64,000 bases of DNA from NORP240 sp038134485 (GCA_038134485.1 JAYPVG010000001.1:202055-266054), one strand, 5' to 3'; positions 43,024 through 52,154 are shown, counted from the stretch's first letter. A program made the numbers and translations. The notes: a model not told the origin generated them from the letters alone.

Positions 43024-44208
43024 TCAAACCCGCGGGACCCGCTGACCGGCCAGAATCGTTTCATAGGGAAACAGACGCTGCGGCCCTACCCGGACATTCT
43101 CGTAGTTGTCGACAAACTCAAAACTTCCCTGCCGTAATTCCAGGATGGCGATGTCTGCAGGCGCGCCGACGTTTAAGGTGCCCTTGTCCCGCAGGAATGG
43201 GAAGATGCGCGCGGCGTTGAAGGAGCCGCTGGCAACCACATCCACGAGCCCCATGCCGCCGAAATTCAGAAACTTGGACATGATGTTGGGGAAGTCGACA
43301 ACACCCGGGACGCTGCGGCTGGTGGAAAAACCGTCGGTTGACACGGTATCCGGCCAGAATCCGGCAGCCATGATGTCATCAAAGGTATCCCAGCGCAGGT
43401 GATCAATGCGGCCGTTGGCGACATCGAACCAGATACCCCGCCGGCGGGCGGCCAGAATCTCGGGGTAAATGGCACCCTCGGCGTCGACTATTGCGTTCGG
43501 CGGAGGGGCGAACATGTGGGTAACGATATCCCCGGGCTTCAACAACCGGATCAATTCGCCCATGGGCGTTTCCGACTGACCCATATGGATCATCACCGGC
43601 AAATTGAAGTAGGACGCGACTTCCTGAGCTCGCCGCAGCACCTCCCGATCGTTGGCCGTCACGCCGGCTGTCAGGCGAGCTTTGACGCCGACGACATAAT
43701 CAAGATTGCGCGCAATTGCCGCCCTGGCCGCCTCGACATTGGCCAGCGACATGTCGGCGGTGTCACCTTCGCCGATCACGCCCTGGCGGCCGATATTGAT
43801 CAATATCCGGGCAGGCTGCGGTGCCGAGCGTGCCACAGCTATTATCTCATCGATATTGTCGGCTCCGGCCGACCCGGCATCGACCCAGCCGGTCACCCCA
43901 TCGGAGAGGCAGATATGCGGACCCTGCGAGTCGCGCGCGTAGTGACCGTGAATATCCAGCAGCCCTGGCATCACCAGCCTGCCTGACGCATCGATTTCCT
44001 GGGCCGCGGTGGCTGAAATATTCGCAGCTACGGCCGCGATGCGACCATCCTGAACTGCCACATCGGCAACCAGGTCCCTGCGCAGGGAAGGGTCGATAAC
44101 CCGGCCTCCGCGAACGATCAGGTCATAGCGGCCGGTTTGTGCGAATGCCTTTTGGCTCAAAAGGCTTAAATAAATACTCGAGTGAAGAAACTGACGACGA
44201 TTTAGCAT
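43024..44208 (-). CDS. Exported amidohydrolase (dihydroorotase/aminoacylase-like)
   Basis: A 394-residue metal-dependent hydrolase. NRRQFLHS at the N-terminus resembles a twin-arginine signal. The amidohydrolase core shows MPGLLDIHGHY near residue 80 (two metal His), VKARLTAGV near residue 176 (Lys that may be carbamylated), MIHMGQSETP near residue 207 and VTHMFAPP near residue 228 (His ligands), and DTVSTDGF near residue 288 (Asp). The substrate could be a cyclic amide, N-acyl amino acid or similar. The gene follows a VOC-protein gene on the same strand after 69 bases. Confidence 0.85.
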   Translation of the reverse strand: MLNRRQFLHSSIYLSLLSQKAFAQTGRYDLIVRGGRVIDPSLRRDLVADVAVQDGRIAAVAANISATAAQEIDASGRLVMPGLLDIHGHYARDSQGPHICLSDGVTGWVDAGSAGADNIDEIIAVARSAPQPARILINIGRQGVIGEGDTADMSLANVEAARAAIARNLDYVVGVKARLTAGVTANDREVLRRAQEVASYFNLPVMIHMGQSETPMGELIRLLKPGDIVTHMFAPPPNAIVDAEGAIYPEILAARRRGIWFDVANGRIDHLRWDTFDDIMAAGFWPDTVSTDGFSTSRSVPGVVDFPNIMSKFLNFGGMGLVDVVASGSFNAARIFPFLRDKGTLNVGAPADIAILELRQGSFEFVDNYENVRVGPQRLFPYETILAGQRVPRV

Positions 44209-44277
44209 GGCTCTGGTTTCCTGCTCCGGCCCACCTGAACGAGACAGTCCACGGTGGCGTTATGAGTGGTGAATGAT

Positions 44278-45081
44278 TTACCGATCGACGTAGTGCAGAA
44301 CCTCTACCCGCACGCCATCAGGATCTTCAAAAAATGCGTAACGCAGATTCTGGAATGGTCTGGAATCACTTATCAGCTTGACGCCCTTGCTCTGAAATTC
44401 CGCGCTGGCGACGATGACGTCTTCAACTTCCCAGGCCAGATTGCGAATGGCCCTGTCGGCCGTGGGCACCACTGCCTCGTCTCCGGACGGGGAGGCCAAT
44501 AGCCACACACCTTCAAAGCGCAGGCCATCCAGCCGGTCCTTAAATAGCTCTCGAGTGCCCCCGAGTTTGTCTTCGTACCAGTCCAGACTGGCCTGCGGGT
44601 CCGGGACTCGCAGGTGAATATGATGAAATCCTGGCCATTGGGTATCTTCAACCAGTTCAAATTTTACGCCCCATGGGTCTTCGATGTAAGCCATCGGGAA
44701 AAACCCTTCGGCCATTCTCATCGGGCTCAGCACCGTTGCGCCGCTGCCCTCGAGTTGCCTCATCACTGCTGCCAAGTCCGCGTAGGAAATTCCGATATGG
44801 TCAATTACGCTACCGGTACTGGGATTGATTTCATCCGTGCGCACAAAGCGAATATAGGTCTCGCCAAAGTAGACCAGTCCATCATCCCGCTCAACGCCGC
44901 CCAGAAACTCCATGTACCAGTTTTTTGCAGCTTCGGGATCGGTTACCGCGATGTGCAGGTTGTCGTACTTGATTGTCCCGACGTCAGCCCGAAGGCTGAT
45001 CGGTGCCAGTAAACCAAGTAACAGGGCTGCCAGTAAAAGGCCGAATCTGTTTGTCATAGCTAGTGGTGCTGCAGCGTGCAT
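44278..45081 (-). CDS. Exported VOC (glyoxalase/bleomycin-resistance fold) protein
   Basis: A 267-residue protein with an N-terminal hydrophobic segment (about residues 10-33) that looks like a signal, followed by two VOC modules: YDNLHIAVTDPEAAKNWYMEFLGG near residue 41 and FHHIHLRVPDPQASLDWYEDKLGG near residue 150. His and Glu metal positions are present in both. Most VOC enzymes are cytoplasmic, so an exported one is unusual. Possible activities are glyoxalase- or dioxygenase-like. The start at 45081 is preceded by AAGG; an ATG 24 bases downstream would remove part of the signal's n-region. Confidence 0.82.
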   Translation of the reverse strand: MHAAAPLAMTNRFGLLLAALLLGLLAPISLRADVGTIKYDNLHIAVTDPEAAKNWYMEFLGGVERDDGLVYFGETYIRFVRTDEINPSTGSVIDHIGISYADLAAVMRQLEGSGATVLSPMRMAEGFFPMAYIEDPWGVKFELVEDTQWPGFHHIHLRVPDPQASLDWYEDKLGGTRELFKDRLDGLRFEGVWLLASPSGDEAVVPTADRAIRNLAWEVEDVIVASAEFQSKGVKLISDSRPFQNLRYAFFEDPDGVRVEVLHYVDR

Positions 45082-45231
45082 CGCGATTGTCCTTTTCTTG
45101 TAATTATTGGATATTTCTGCTGGGTATCAGACTGCCTGGCATATGTCAGCGGATCGAGTCTGCCGAAGAAAAATAGCTCGACGAGGTGACCTTGTCCAGC
45201 CCACCTGATGAGTTGGGTATGCAGGACGGGC

Positions 45232-46674
45232 CTAAAGCCAGTTTCCCGTTGCCAGCCAGACCAGCAGTCCGCACAACACGGCGATGAACTGGCTGTTGAG
45301 ATCGGTGATGAAGAAGACTACCGGGTCCTCATGCAACTGACCCCGGTTGGCCAGCAACCAGATACGACTTACAACGTAAAGCAGTAGTGGGCAAATAAAC
45401 CAGAGAATCTCCGGCGTACCGTAAAGCGCGCGGGTCTCCTCGGCATTGATATAGAGCGCGAATACAAGGACAGCCATGAAACCGCTGGCGCTGCCCAGCA
45501 TGGTGAGAGATTCAAGGTCCTGTGCTTTGTAGCCGCGCCCTTGTGCCTGCTGCTGGTTTTGTGCTCTCAGATTGCCAAGTTCGGTGACGCGCTTGACGAT
45601 AGCCAGGCTCATAAAGATGAACATGGAAAATGCCAGCAGCCAGAATGTCGGCACAATTGAAATCGCTGCAGCGCCGGCAATGATCCGCACCGTATACAAA
45701 CACGCGAGCAGCAGCACATCGACGATAGCGATGGCTTTCAGGGAGAGACTGTAGGCAAGGGTGAGCGCATAATAGCCCAGTAGCACCACGGTGAAATGCC
45801 ACGGCAACAGGGTCGCCACCAGCAGTGCCAGCCCCAGTAATATCGGTGCGGCCAGCAAGCCGGCCGTCAGCGATAAAGCGCCGGCAGCGAAAGGGCGCGC
45901 TCTTTTGGTCGCGTGCTGACGGTCATGCTCAAGATCCAGCAGATCGTTCAGCAGATAGACGCTGGAAGCGCACAGGCTGAAACTGACAAAACCGGCCAGC
46001 GACATCAGCATCAGGTCGATATTATTTATCTGGTGCGACAACAGCAAAGGCAGAAAAAGCAGCAGGTTCTTGGCCCATTGATGCATGCGCAGCGCTCGCA
46101 GGAAGGACCTTAGCTGACCGCTATCGGAATTGAACTGTGCCGTTATCTCGGTGCGTGTGCTGGCATCGGCTAGCAGGGTCCTGCTGCCATTCACCACGAT
46201 ACCGCTCTCTGCCTGCTCCCAGACTGTCAGGTCGGCACGGGCGTTCCCTGCATAGTCGAATGGACTGCCGGCAGACAACTGTCGGATTTTCTCCAGTTTG
46301 TTCGAGCCCTTGAGATTTATCTGCTGCGAGCTGCCAAACGCGCCGTCGAACAGGCTCATATGGTCAGCAACAGCGCTAACGAGAGCCTGGTTTGAAGCAG
46401 AGATCAGCACCAGCGATCGCCCCCGGCCTTTCTCGGTTTCCAGGTACGAGACCAGCTTCCTGTTATAGGGCAGCAGATCAGCGCGAATCGAAATCCGGCG
46501 GGCGATCTGGTACTTGAGATTGGCTTTGCCCTTCAACAGCCAGAACGGGACAACAAACAGGAACAGGAAATTCTTTGCCAGCAGCAGGCAGAACGATTCC
46601 AGCAGTAAATCAGTGTTGATCAGGGTGCCGTCCAGGTCGACAAACAGGGTCTTGTTGTTGAGGTTCCCGGTCAT
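45232..46674 (-). CDS. HAD phosphatase-UbiA prenyltransferase fusion (DPPR synthase-like)
   Basis: A 480-residue protein in two parts. Residues about 8-190 are a HAD-type phosphatase (LFVDLDGTLINTD at the N-terminus, ISAS near residue 91, a conserved Lys near residue 124). Residues about 200-480 are a UbiA prenyltransferase with eight or nine membrane helices and the NDLLDLEHDRQH motif near residue 244, followed by YSLSLKAIAIVDVL near residue 310. UbiA enzymes of this subgroup move phosphoribose onto decaprenyl phosphate; the HAD part could then remove the 5-phosphate. It is the last gene of a run with DprE1-, DprE2- and GtrA-like genes, matching that pathway. Confidence 0.87.
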   Translation of the reverse strand: MTGNLNNKTLFVDLDGTLINTDLLLESFCLLLAKNFLFLFVVPFWLLKGKANLKYQIARRISIRADLLPYNRKLVSYLETEKGRGRSLVLISASNQALVSAVADHMSLFDGAFGSSQQINLKGSNKLEKIRQLSAGSPFDYAGNARADLTVWEQAESGIVVNGSRTLLADASTRTEITAQFNSDSGQLRSFLRALRMHQWAKNLLLFLPLLLSHQINNIDLMLMSLAGFVSFSLCASSVYLLNDLLDLEHDRQHATKRARPFAAGALSLTAGLLAAPILLGLALLVATLLPWHFTVVLLGYYALTLAYSLSLKAIAIVDVLLLACLYTVRIIAGAAAISIVPTFWLLAFSMFIFMSLAIVKRVTELGNLRAQNQQQAQGRGYKAQDLESLTMLGSASGFMAVLVFALYINAEETRALYGTPEILWFICPLLLYVVSRIWLLANRGQLHEDPVVFFITDLNSQFIAVLCGLLVWLATGNWL

Positions 46675-46691
46675 TTGTATTCAGCCTGCGC

Positions 46692-47450
46692 TCAGAGCTT
46701 GATGCGCTTGAAAAGCGCTTCCGGAATAGAGCGAACAATAAACATGATCAAGGCCCAATAAGCAGGCGCATACACGGTGTGGCGCCCTCTGGAGACACTC
46801 CTGACAATAATTTTTCCAATGCGCTGCGGGCTGGACCAGAGCGGGCCTTTCTGCAAATGGGCAGTCATAGGGCTGTCGACAAAGCCGGGCCGGATATCCA
46901 GGACATTGACGTGAAAAGGTCGCAGTCGGCCCCGCAGTCCCTGCAGGTAGGTCGAGACCATCGCCTTTACCGAACCATAGACATAATTTGATTGCCTGCC
47001 GCGATCTCCCGCTACCGATGTCACCACCGCAATGGTGCCACTCGCCTGCTTCATGAAATGGGTGGACAGCACGGTCAGCAAGGAAATCACACTCAGTCCG
47101 TTGGTATTGATCTCGTGGCGCGCCAGCGCAAAGTCTGCCTCGCTGGCCCGCTGGTCCGGCAGCGATCCGTGGCAAATCAGCGCGAGGTCCACGGTTCCCA
47201 GAGTCTGTAACGCTTGCTGCAGAACCTCTTCGTGCCGGTCGAAGTCATTCACGTCCAGCGTGCTGAGGGTCACTGCGCTAGCCCCTCGAACAGTCAGATC
47301 GTCGGCGGTTTTTCGAAGCGACTCCGGATTGCGCGCAATCAGGTGCAGCCGACATCCCTGAGCGGCATAGAGCCGGGCGGTTGCCCTGGCAATCGCGGAG
47401 CTGGCTCCGATTATCAGGATACCAGCAGCTTTATTGGCGGAGTCTTGCAC
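46692..47450 (-). CDS. Short-chain dehydrogenase, DprE2-like
   Basis: A 252-residue SDR. The NAD(P)-binding motif is GASSAIARATA near residue 15, and the catalytic set appears as Ser in SVAGDRG near residue 143 with YVYGSVKAMV near residue 155 (Tyr-x-x-x-Lys). In the arabinose pathway DprE2 reduces the 2-keto intermediate made by DprE1. The pairing with the DprE1-like oxidase upstream and the UbiA fusion 17 bases downstream supports that role here, although the SDR family alone is too broad to prove it. A C-terminal hydrophobic tail may attach it to the membrane. Confidence 0.85.
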   Translation of the reverse strand: MQDSANKAAGILIIGASSAIARATARLYAAQGCRLHLIARNPESLRKTADDLTVRGASAVTLSTLDVNDFDRHEEVLQQALQTLGTVDLALICHGSLPDQRASEADFALARHEINTNGLSVISLLTVLSTHFMKQASGTIAVVTSVAGDRGRQSNYVYGSVKAMVSTYLQGLRGRLRPFHVNVLDIRPGFVDSPMTAHLQKGPLWSSPQRIGKIIVRSVSRGRHTVYAPAYWALIMFIVRSIPEALFKRIKL

Positions 47451-47511
47451 GATTTATTGCCTTCTTGCTGTAGTTTCTTATTACGCTGTTTATGCCCTTT
47501 GCCTTCGGGTG

Positions 47512-48825
47512 CTAGTCGCTCAATCCCAGCCTTCGCGATTGCATTGAGCCAAACAGCGAATCGGGATCGACCTCTGCTTTGATCCTTCTGAACTCGTCCA
47601 GGCGAGGATAACTCCTGGTGAAAATCTCCTTGCTCATTCTCGCGTCTTTTGTCAGGTACAGGCGACCTCCGCTGTCGACTACCATGCTATCGAGCCTGTC
47701 CAGCAATGGGAACAGGGACTTCTCGAGCTTGAAGTCGAGGGCGAGGGTGTAGCCCTCCAGAGGGAACGATAGCGGGTTTGTATTCTCCGGCCCCATCTTT
47801 TTTAGCACTGACAGAAAGGATCCTTTGCCCTGGTCCGCTATTTCAGTCAGCACCTGCTCGATGGTTTCTCTGGCCGAGTCCTGGGGCACTACAAACTGGT
47901 ATTGTATAAAGCCTTTTTTACCATAGAGCCGGTTCCAGCCGCGAATCCAGTCCAGCGGAAAGAAATAATCCTGGTAGTGGCGGGTCGCGGGGCCGCGGCC
48001 ACGGGCCTGCAGGCGGTAGTAAAGCCGGTTGAACGCGCCGATGCTGACGCGGTTGATCAGCGCCGCGGGAAATACCGGCGGAGCGCTCAGAGTAATCCTC
48101 CGCCGATTTTCAAGGCCACCCTGGTCAGCCTGTTCGCCCGCAAAGAGGACTGAGCGGCCCCGGGCCTGCCCTTTCGCCAGGCAGTCAATCCAGGCAACCG
48201 AGTATTTGTCAGCGCAGCGCTGTTCAAACAGGTCAAAAATAGCATCCAGATTGGCGGCCGGGAAAATTTGCTGCTTGATATATGCGCTGCTGATTTTTTC
48301 GAGCTGCAGCGTTGCCGTCAGAATAATCCCGGTCAGACCCATGCCGCCGCAGCTTGCCTCGAACAGAGGTCTGTTACTGTCACGACTGCAGCGCACGATC
48401 TCCCCGGAAGCCAGCAGCAGGGTGAGTGATTCGACGAAATTCGAAAAGCAGCCATCGCGGTGGTGATTCTTGCCGTGGATGTCGCTCGCAATGGCGCCGC
48501 CGATGGAGATGAAGCGGGTGCCCGGAAGCACTGGTATCAGCCAGCCTCTGGGTACGCTGAAATCCAATACCTGTTCGAGGGTTGCTCCCGAGGCGCAGCT
48601 GAGTAGCCCGCGTTCGGCATCGAAGTCGATGAAGTTATCCATGAAGCGGGAGCTGACGACATGGCGGGAAAGGCTGCTGTCTCCATAGCTGCGGCCGGCA
48701 CCCCTGGTGATCACCTGCCCGCTGGCGACGACCTGTCCGAGGGCTGCCATGATCCCGGAGGACTCAATAGGTTCGTCGAGCCGCACATCAAGCTTTGGAT
48801 AATTGCCCCAGCCGCTGATCTCCAT
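47512..48825 (-). CDS. FAD-binding oxidoreductase, DprE1-like
   Basis: A 437-residue VAO-type flavoprotein. ISGWGNYPKLD at the N-terminus and VITRGAGRSYGDSSLS near residue 38 are the FAD-binding N-terminal features of DprE1; GGAIASDIHGKNHH near residue 107 continues the FAD site. DprE1 oxidises C2 of decaprenyl-phosphoryl ribose, after which DprE2 reduces it to arabinose. The neighbours (DprE2-like, UbiA-HAD, GtrA) make this the best explanation. The mycobacterial active-site Cys cannot be matched with certainty by eye. It starts next to the stop of the GtrA gene. Confidence 0.87.
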   Translation of the reverse strand: MEISGWGNYPKLDVRLDEPIESSGIMAALGQVVASGQVITRGAGRSYGDSSLSRHVVSSRFMDNFIDFDAERGLLSCASGATLEQVLDFSVPRGWLIPVLPGTRFISIGGAIASDIHGKNHHRDGCFSNFVESLTLLLASGEIVRCSRDSNRPLFEASCGGMGLTGIILTATLQLEKISSAYIKQQIFPAANLDAIFDLFEQRCADKYSVAWIDCLAKGQARGRSVLFAGEQADQGGLENRRRITLSAPPVFPAALINRVSIGAFNRLYYRLQARGRGPATRHYQDYFFPLDWIRGWNRLYGKKGFIQYQFVVPQDSARETIEQVLTEIADQGKGSFLSVLKKMGPENTNPLSFPLEGYTLALDFKLEKSLFPLLDRLDSMVVDSGGRLYLTKDARMSKEIFTRSYPRLDEFRRIKAEVDPDSLFGSMQSRRLGLSD

Positions 48826-49260
48826 CTACGTCACCCGGTCCGAAAACACATAACGCTTATCCAGCTTATACTTCAGCACATAACCGATCGACAGGCCAAT
48901 CACGGCGCCACTGTATCTGGCCTGCCTGGTTGCAAAAATCCACTCGAAGAACAATTCAAATCCCCAGAAAATCAGCGTGGTCAGCAGGCCGGTGACACTG
49001 TATGCGACAAAGCGGTTCAGGTCGTGGCTCCAACTCCGGGTTCCAGAGCGAAATATAAACTTTTTATCCAGCAGGTATTTACTGATCAGACCAACTGCCG
49101 TTCCTGCCAAGATCGCCACATAGAGCGAAAATGGACCCGCGTAGACCGCAAGCGATAGCTCCTGGCCAAGCAGATTCAACACGGTGGCGCAGGCAGCGAA
49201 GGCTGAATAAAGTAGCACAAGGCTGATTGCGGATGGCCGGACGCTGTTCACGCCCGTCAT
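48826..49260 (-). CDS. GtrA-family membrane protein
   Basis: A 144-residue protein with four membrane segments and the GtrA pattern ISKYLLDKKFIF near residue 60 and LKYKLDKRYVF near the end. GtrA proteins move or organise polyprenyl-phosphate sugars in the membrane, and one (Rv3789) belongs to the mycobacterial arabinose pathway. The stop lies directly before the DprE1-like start. I place the start at the ATG at 49260; the frame is open to 49314 and the longer form has no added family signal. Confidence 0.85.
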   Translation of the reverse strand: MTGVNSVRPSAISLVLLYSAFAACATVLNLLGQELSLAVYAGPFSLYVAILAGTAVGLISKYLLDKKFIFRSGTRSWSHDLNRFVAYSVTGLLTTLIFWGFELFFEWIFATRQARYSGAVIGLSIGYVLKYKLDKRYVFSDRVT

Positions 49261-49335
49261 TATAGAGCAATAGGCCTGCCCTGGCTCGGGGGTAGTACCA
49301 GAGCGGGGTGTCATTGCTGACCCGGGAGTTCCCGG

Positions 49336-49677
49336 CTAGCGGTAAGCGCGATAGATCGCCAGACCCAGCAGGACTCCCAACACATCCGCCAGAAGATCCA
49401 GCCAGTCTCCAAAACGCCAACCGCTCAGGCGCTGCAGAATTTCGATCAGCCCGCCGAAGATTATCAGCCCAAGCAGCAGCCTGAATGGGCTGCGGTAGGC
49501 CATGCACCCGAGGATGGTGAGGTACAAAAATACCAGCAGGTGCTGTGCTTTATCCCACAGATCAAGGGCGACGCCCGGTAGCATTTGCGTGGGCATGAGG
49601 GAAAACACCAGCACGATGATCGCCGAGCCGATGAACAGCGCGCGCAGAAACAGGGACTCCATTGATCGTCTGGGCAT
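49336..49677 (-). CDS. VanZ-like membrane protein
   Basis: A 113-residue protein with about four hydrophobic segments. WDKAQHLLVFLYLTI near residue 45 and GLIEILQRLSGWRFGDWLDLLADVLG near residue 77 are typical of VanZ-like proteins, a small family linked to cell-envelope stress or glycan processing but without a known activity. The start is the ATG at 49677; an upstream extension to 49803 overlaps the divergent RfaH-like gene and is unlikely. It heads the minus-strand arabinose-type cluster. Confidence 0.82.
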   Translation of the reverse strand: MPRRSMESLFLRALFIGSAIIVLVFSLMPTQMLPGVALDLWDKAQHLLVFLYLTILGCMAYRSPFRLLLGLIIFGGLIEILQRLSGWRFGDWLDLLADVLGVLLGLAIYRAYR

Positions 49678-49788
49678 AGCCAAGCTTCCAAGTGGGAAAG
49701 ACAAGCTTAAAGCAAGCCTGTTGCCGGTCACAAGACATGGTAGAAATCTGGATGAGCAAAAGGAGAGAAAACAAGGCGGATTAACAGG

Positions 49789-50316
49789 ATGCTGAAGCGG
49801 CATTTGTTGGATATGATTTCAGACATGCGAAAACTCTGGTACGCCGTCGCCACCAAGCCTCGTCTGGAATTCACCGTTCTGGAGAATTTGCAGCGCCAGT
49901 CATTTGAAGCCTTTCTGCCGCTAATCTCGCTGCGGAAAAGGCGGCAAAACAAATGGCAGCAGGTAATCGAGCCAATGTTTCCCGGTTATCTTTTCATCCA
50001 TACCGATCCCGAGTCAGAAAACGTAGCCCCGATACGTTCCACCCAGGGCGCAATCGGCCTGGTCAAGTTTGGTGGTGTCCTGGTGCCGCTGCCGGACGCT
50101 CTGGTTGGGGAGCTCCAGAAACTTAGCGATGCGCCGGCTGAAGGACCGCCTGTTTTCAGTGCGGGCGAAAGCGTGGTGTTTGCTCAAGGCCCTCTGAAAG
50201 GCCTGGAAGCGGTGTTCACCCTGCAAAAGGGCCGCGACAGGGCCGATGTGCTGCTGAAGCTGATGGGTCAATTGCGAACCTTCGAGGTCGACCTGGATGA
50301 CCTGAGCAAGGTCTGA
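49789..50316 (+). CDS. RfaH-like NusG paralogue, transcription antiterminator
   Basis: A 175-residue NusG-type protein. The NGN domain is seen from KLWYAVATKPRLE near residue 14 through FPGYLFIH near residue 63, and a KOW-like region lies at FSAGESVVFAQGPLKG near residue 122. The lower basic content and small size fit RfaH rather than housekeeping NusG. RfaH paralogues bind the paused polymerase at ops sites and let it read long envelope-glycan operons. AAGGCGGA precedes the ATG. Divergent from the arabinose-type cluster and close to the exopolysaccharide genes, its likely targets. The downstream 200 bases hold no gene. Confidence 0.88.
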   Translation: MLKRHLLDMISDMRKLWYAVATKPRLEFTVLENLQRQSFEAFLPLISLRKRRQNKWQQVIEPMFPGYLFIHTDPESENVAPIRSTQGAIGLVKFGGVLVPLPDALVGELQKLSDAPAEGPPVFSAGESVVFAQGPLKGLEAVFTLQKGRDRADVLLKLMGQLRTFEVDLDDLSKV

Positions 50317-50519
50317 CACGTCTGGTTTGCCGACACTACTTTACCTATGCCTATGCCTTATCAATATCAGGGCCAGCACAGTGGATTAAGTTGAAGAGGT
50401 TTTGATTGCACAAGCTCTGGACGAGTTTACGGTTTCGAAGTTCCTGGCCCTGGACGTTGCTAAACACGAGCCAGTCTATAAAATGAGTACTCAACGCGTG
50501 CTTAGCTCGGAGCGAGCCG

Positions 50520-51506
50520 ATGGACATACTTGCAGTCTTTAGCGACAACGAAAGTCTGTTTAGCGCTATAGCAGCGCTACTGGTCATTGCAGGATTTATC
50601 GCGACAGTCGGTAAAAAATTACTATCCAATTTAACCGAAAAGACAAAAACAGCGAACACTCGCACTCGCATTACCCTCTCCCAACTCAGTGCACCTTCGC
50701 CATACCCGATCAAGTTCGCCGACTCTGAAGGCATCAACATTGCTTACTCGATTCACGGCAAACCATCCCCGACCCTGATTGTTACGCCGGGAGTAATCTC
50801 CAATCTTCATGTGTCTGCCAATCTGCCTCCAATCCGGGATACCATGGACGCGCTCGCCGCGTTCTCTCGCGTCATAAACTTCGATAAACGCGGGCAGGGC
50901 CTTTCGGATCCGACGAGCAACGTTGCAACTATTGACGACAGAGTAAAAGATATTGGCAGCGTTGCTAGCCACAGTGGTTCGGAGAAATTCTTCCTGATGG
51001 GTATTTCAGAAGGCGGACCGATGGCTGTGCAGTACGCGGTCGAAAATCCTGAAAAGGTTCTTGGCCTGATCCTGTTTGGGACGACGGCAAAGTTTTCGCG
51101 GAGCGAGGATTTCCCGATGGGATTTTCCGAGGCCGCGCTCGACGGTCTTGTTGATGCCTGGGGGACAGGGTCTTCTCGTGCCATGTTCTTTCCCAGTATT
51201 CCCCAAGAAGTCATCGATGACGCAACCTATCAGGGTTTTGAAAAGCTGATGTGCGATCGTCGCTCCATGAGCCAGATTGTCAGTTACATGAAAACCCTCG
51301 ATGTGCGTCCCCTGCTTGGCAAAGTGCGGTGCCCGACGCTGATCATGCATTTTACCGGTGACCTCGCCATTCCTATTCGAATGGGACGTTACCTGCATTC
51401 GCAAATCGAGGGCTCGGAGTTTATGGAGATAGCGGGGGTCGATCATTGTGATCTGGCGAACGCGACCGACGCAATTAAAAAGCTTAAATCATTCATCGGC
51501 GGGTAA
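50520..51506 (+). CDS. Membrane-anchored alpha/beta hydrolase
   Basis: A 328-residue protein with one N-terminal membrane helix (about residues 17-35) and an alpha/beta hydrolase domain. The nucleophile motif is GISEGGPMAVQYA near residue 161, the acid is probably the Asp of HFTGDLAIPI near residue 281, and the His is in GVDHCDLAN near residue 310. GxSEGG with this spacing occurs in hydrolases related to those fused to adenylate cyclases. The substrate is unknown. The next gene starts 3 bases after its stop, so the pair are coupled. Confidence 0.83.
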   Translation: MDILAVFSDNESLFSAIAALLVIAGFIATVGKKLLSNLTEKTKTANTRTRITLSQLSAPSPYPIKFADSEGINIAYSIHGKPSPTLIVTPGVISNLHVSANLPPIRDTMDALAAFSRVINFDKRGQGLSDPTSNVATIDDRVKDIGSVASHSGSEKFFLMGISEGGPMAVQYAVENPEKVLGLILFGTTAKFSRSEDFPMGFSEAALDGLVDAWGTGSSRAMFFPSIPQEVIDDATYQGFEKLMCDRRSMSQIVSYMKTLDVRPLLGKVRCPTLIMHFTGDLAIPIRMGRYLHSQIEGSEFMEIAGVDHCDLANATDAIKKLKSFIGG

Positions 51507-51509
51507 TTC

Positions 51510-52028
51510 ATGATTCAGAACTTTATCATTCTTGCAGTGCAAATTGTGGCTGCGTTCGGGGTAGTCGTTTCTGTTTTTTACCTGGGCGTGCAGGTAAGAC
51601 AGCAAAATAAAATTACCAAAGCACAGTTTGGGTACTCACTGACCCAGCGGCTATATGACCGCTTCTTCAGGACGGCAACCGATCCGGTTTTCTGTGAACT
51701 CCTCTCCCAGGATTGGGGGGAAGTCGAACTGACGCCCGGGCAGCGCTGGCAATCCGGCTTCTACATCAATGCGCTTCTGGTCGATCTTTTCGACACCTAC
51801 GACAAGGCCCATTCGGGCTTTGTGGATCCCAGTCAGCTGGAGATGCGCATGAATCTGCTGCGAACGGGCATGATGAAACTGCCCCAGGGTAAAATGCTGT
51901 GGAACCTCTGGAAACCGACGCGCTCAAAAGACTTTGTGGAGTGGTTTGAGCATGAGATATTTCAGGGAGAAGATCTGCAGGGCTTTGATTTGCGAACCTC
52001 CGAGGGAAGTAAAAGCATGTTCAGATGA
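51510..52028 (+). CDS. Membrane-anchored protein of unknown function
   Basis: A 172-residue protein with an N-terminal membrane segment (about residues 3-25) and a soluble, aromatic-rich domain (LTQRLYDRFFRTATDPVF, RWQSGFYINALLVDLFDTYDKAHSG). I recognise no named domain. It follows the alpha/beta hydrolase gene by 3 bases and precedes the halogenase gene by 126 bases. A soluble helical domain hung from the membrane is all the sequence shows. Confidence 0.6.
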   Translation: MIQNFIILAVQIVAAFGVVVSVFYLGVQVRQQNKITKAQFGYSLTQRLYDRFFRTATDPVFCELLSQDWGEVELTPGQRWQSGFYINALLVDLFDTYDKAHSGFVDPSQLEMRMNLLRTGMMKLPQGKMLWNLWKPTRSKDFVEWFEHEIFQGEDLQGFDLRTSEGSKSMFR

Positions 52029-52154
52029 TCAATCTCCACGACTCATGTAGCTGGTTGATCATGCTTTCGGACTGCAGTCCAGTGGCAAGAATGGTAGGCT
52101 TGGTATCGAAAGCCTGTTTGCAAAGTCCCGGAAGGATGAGGGTTGAGGTGATCC

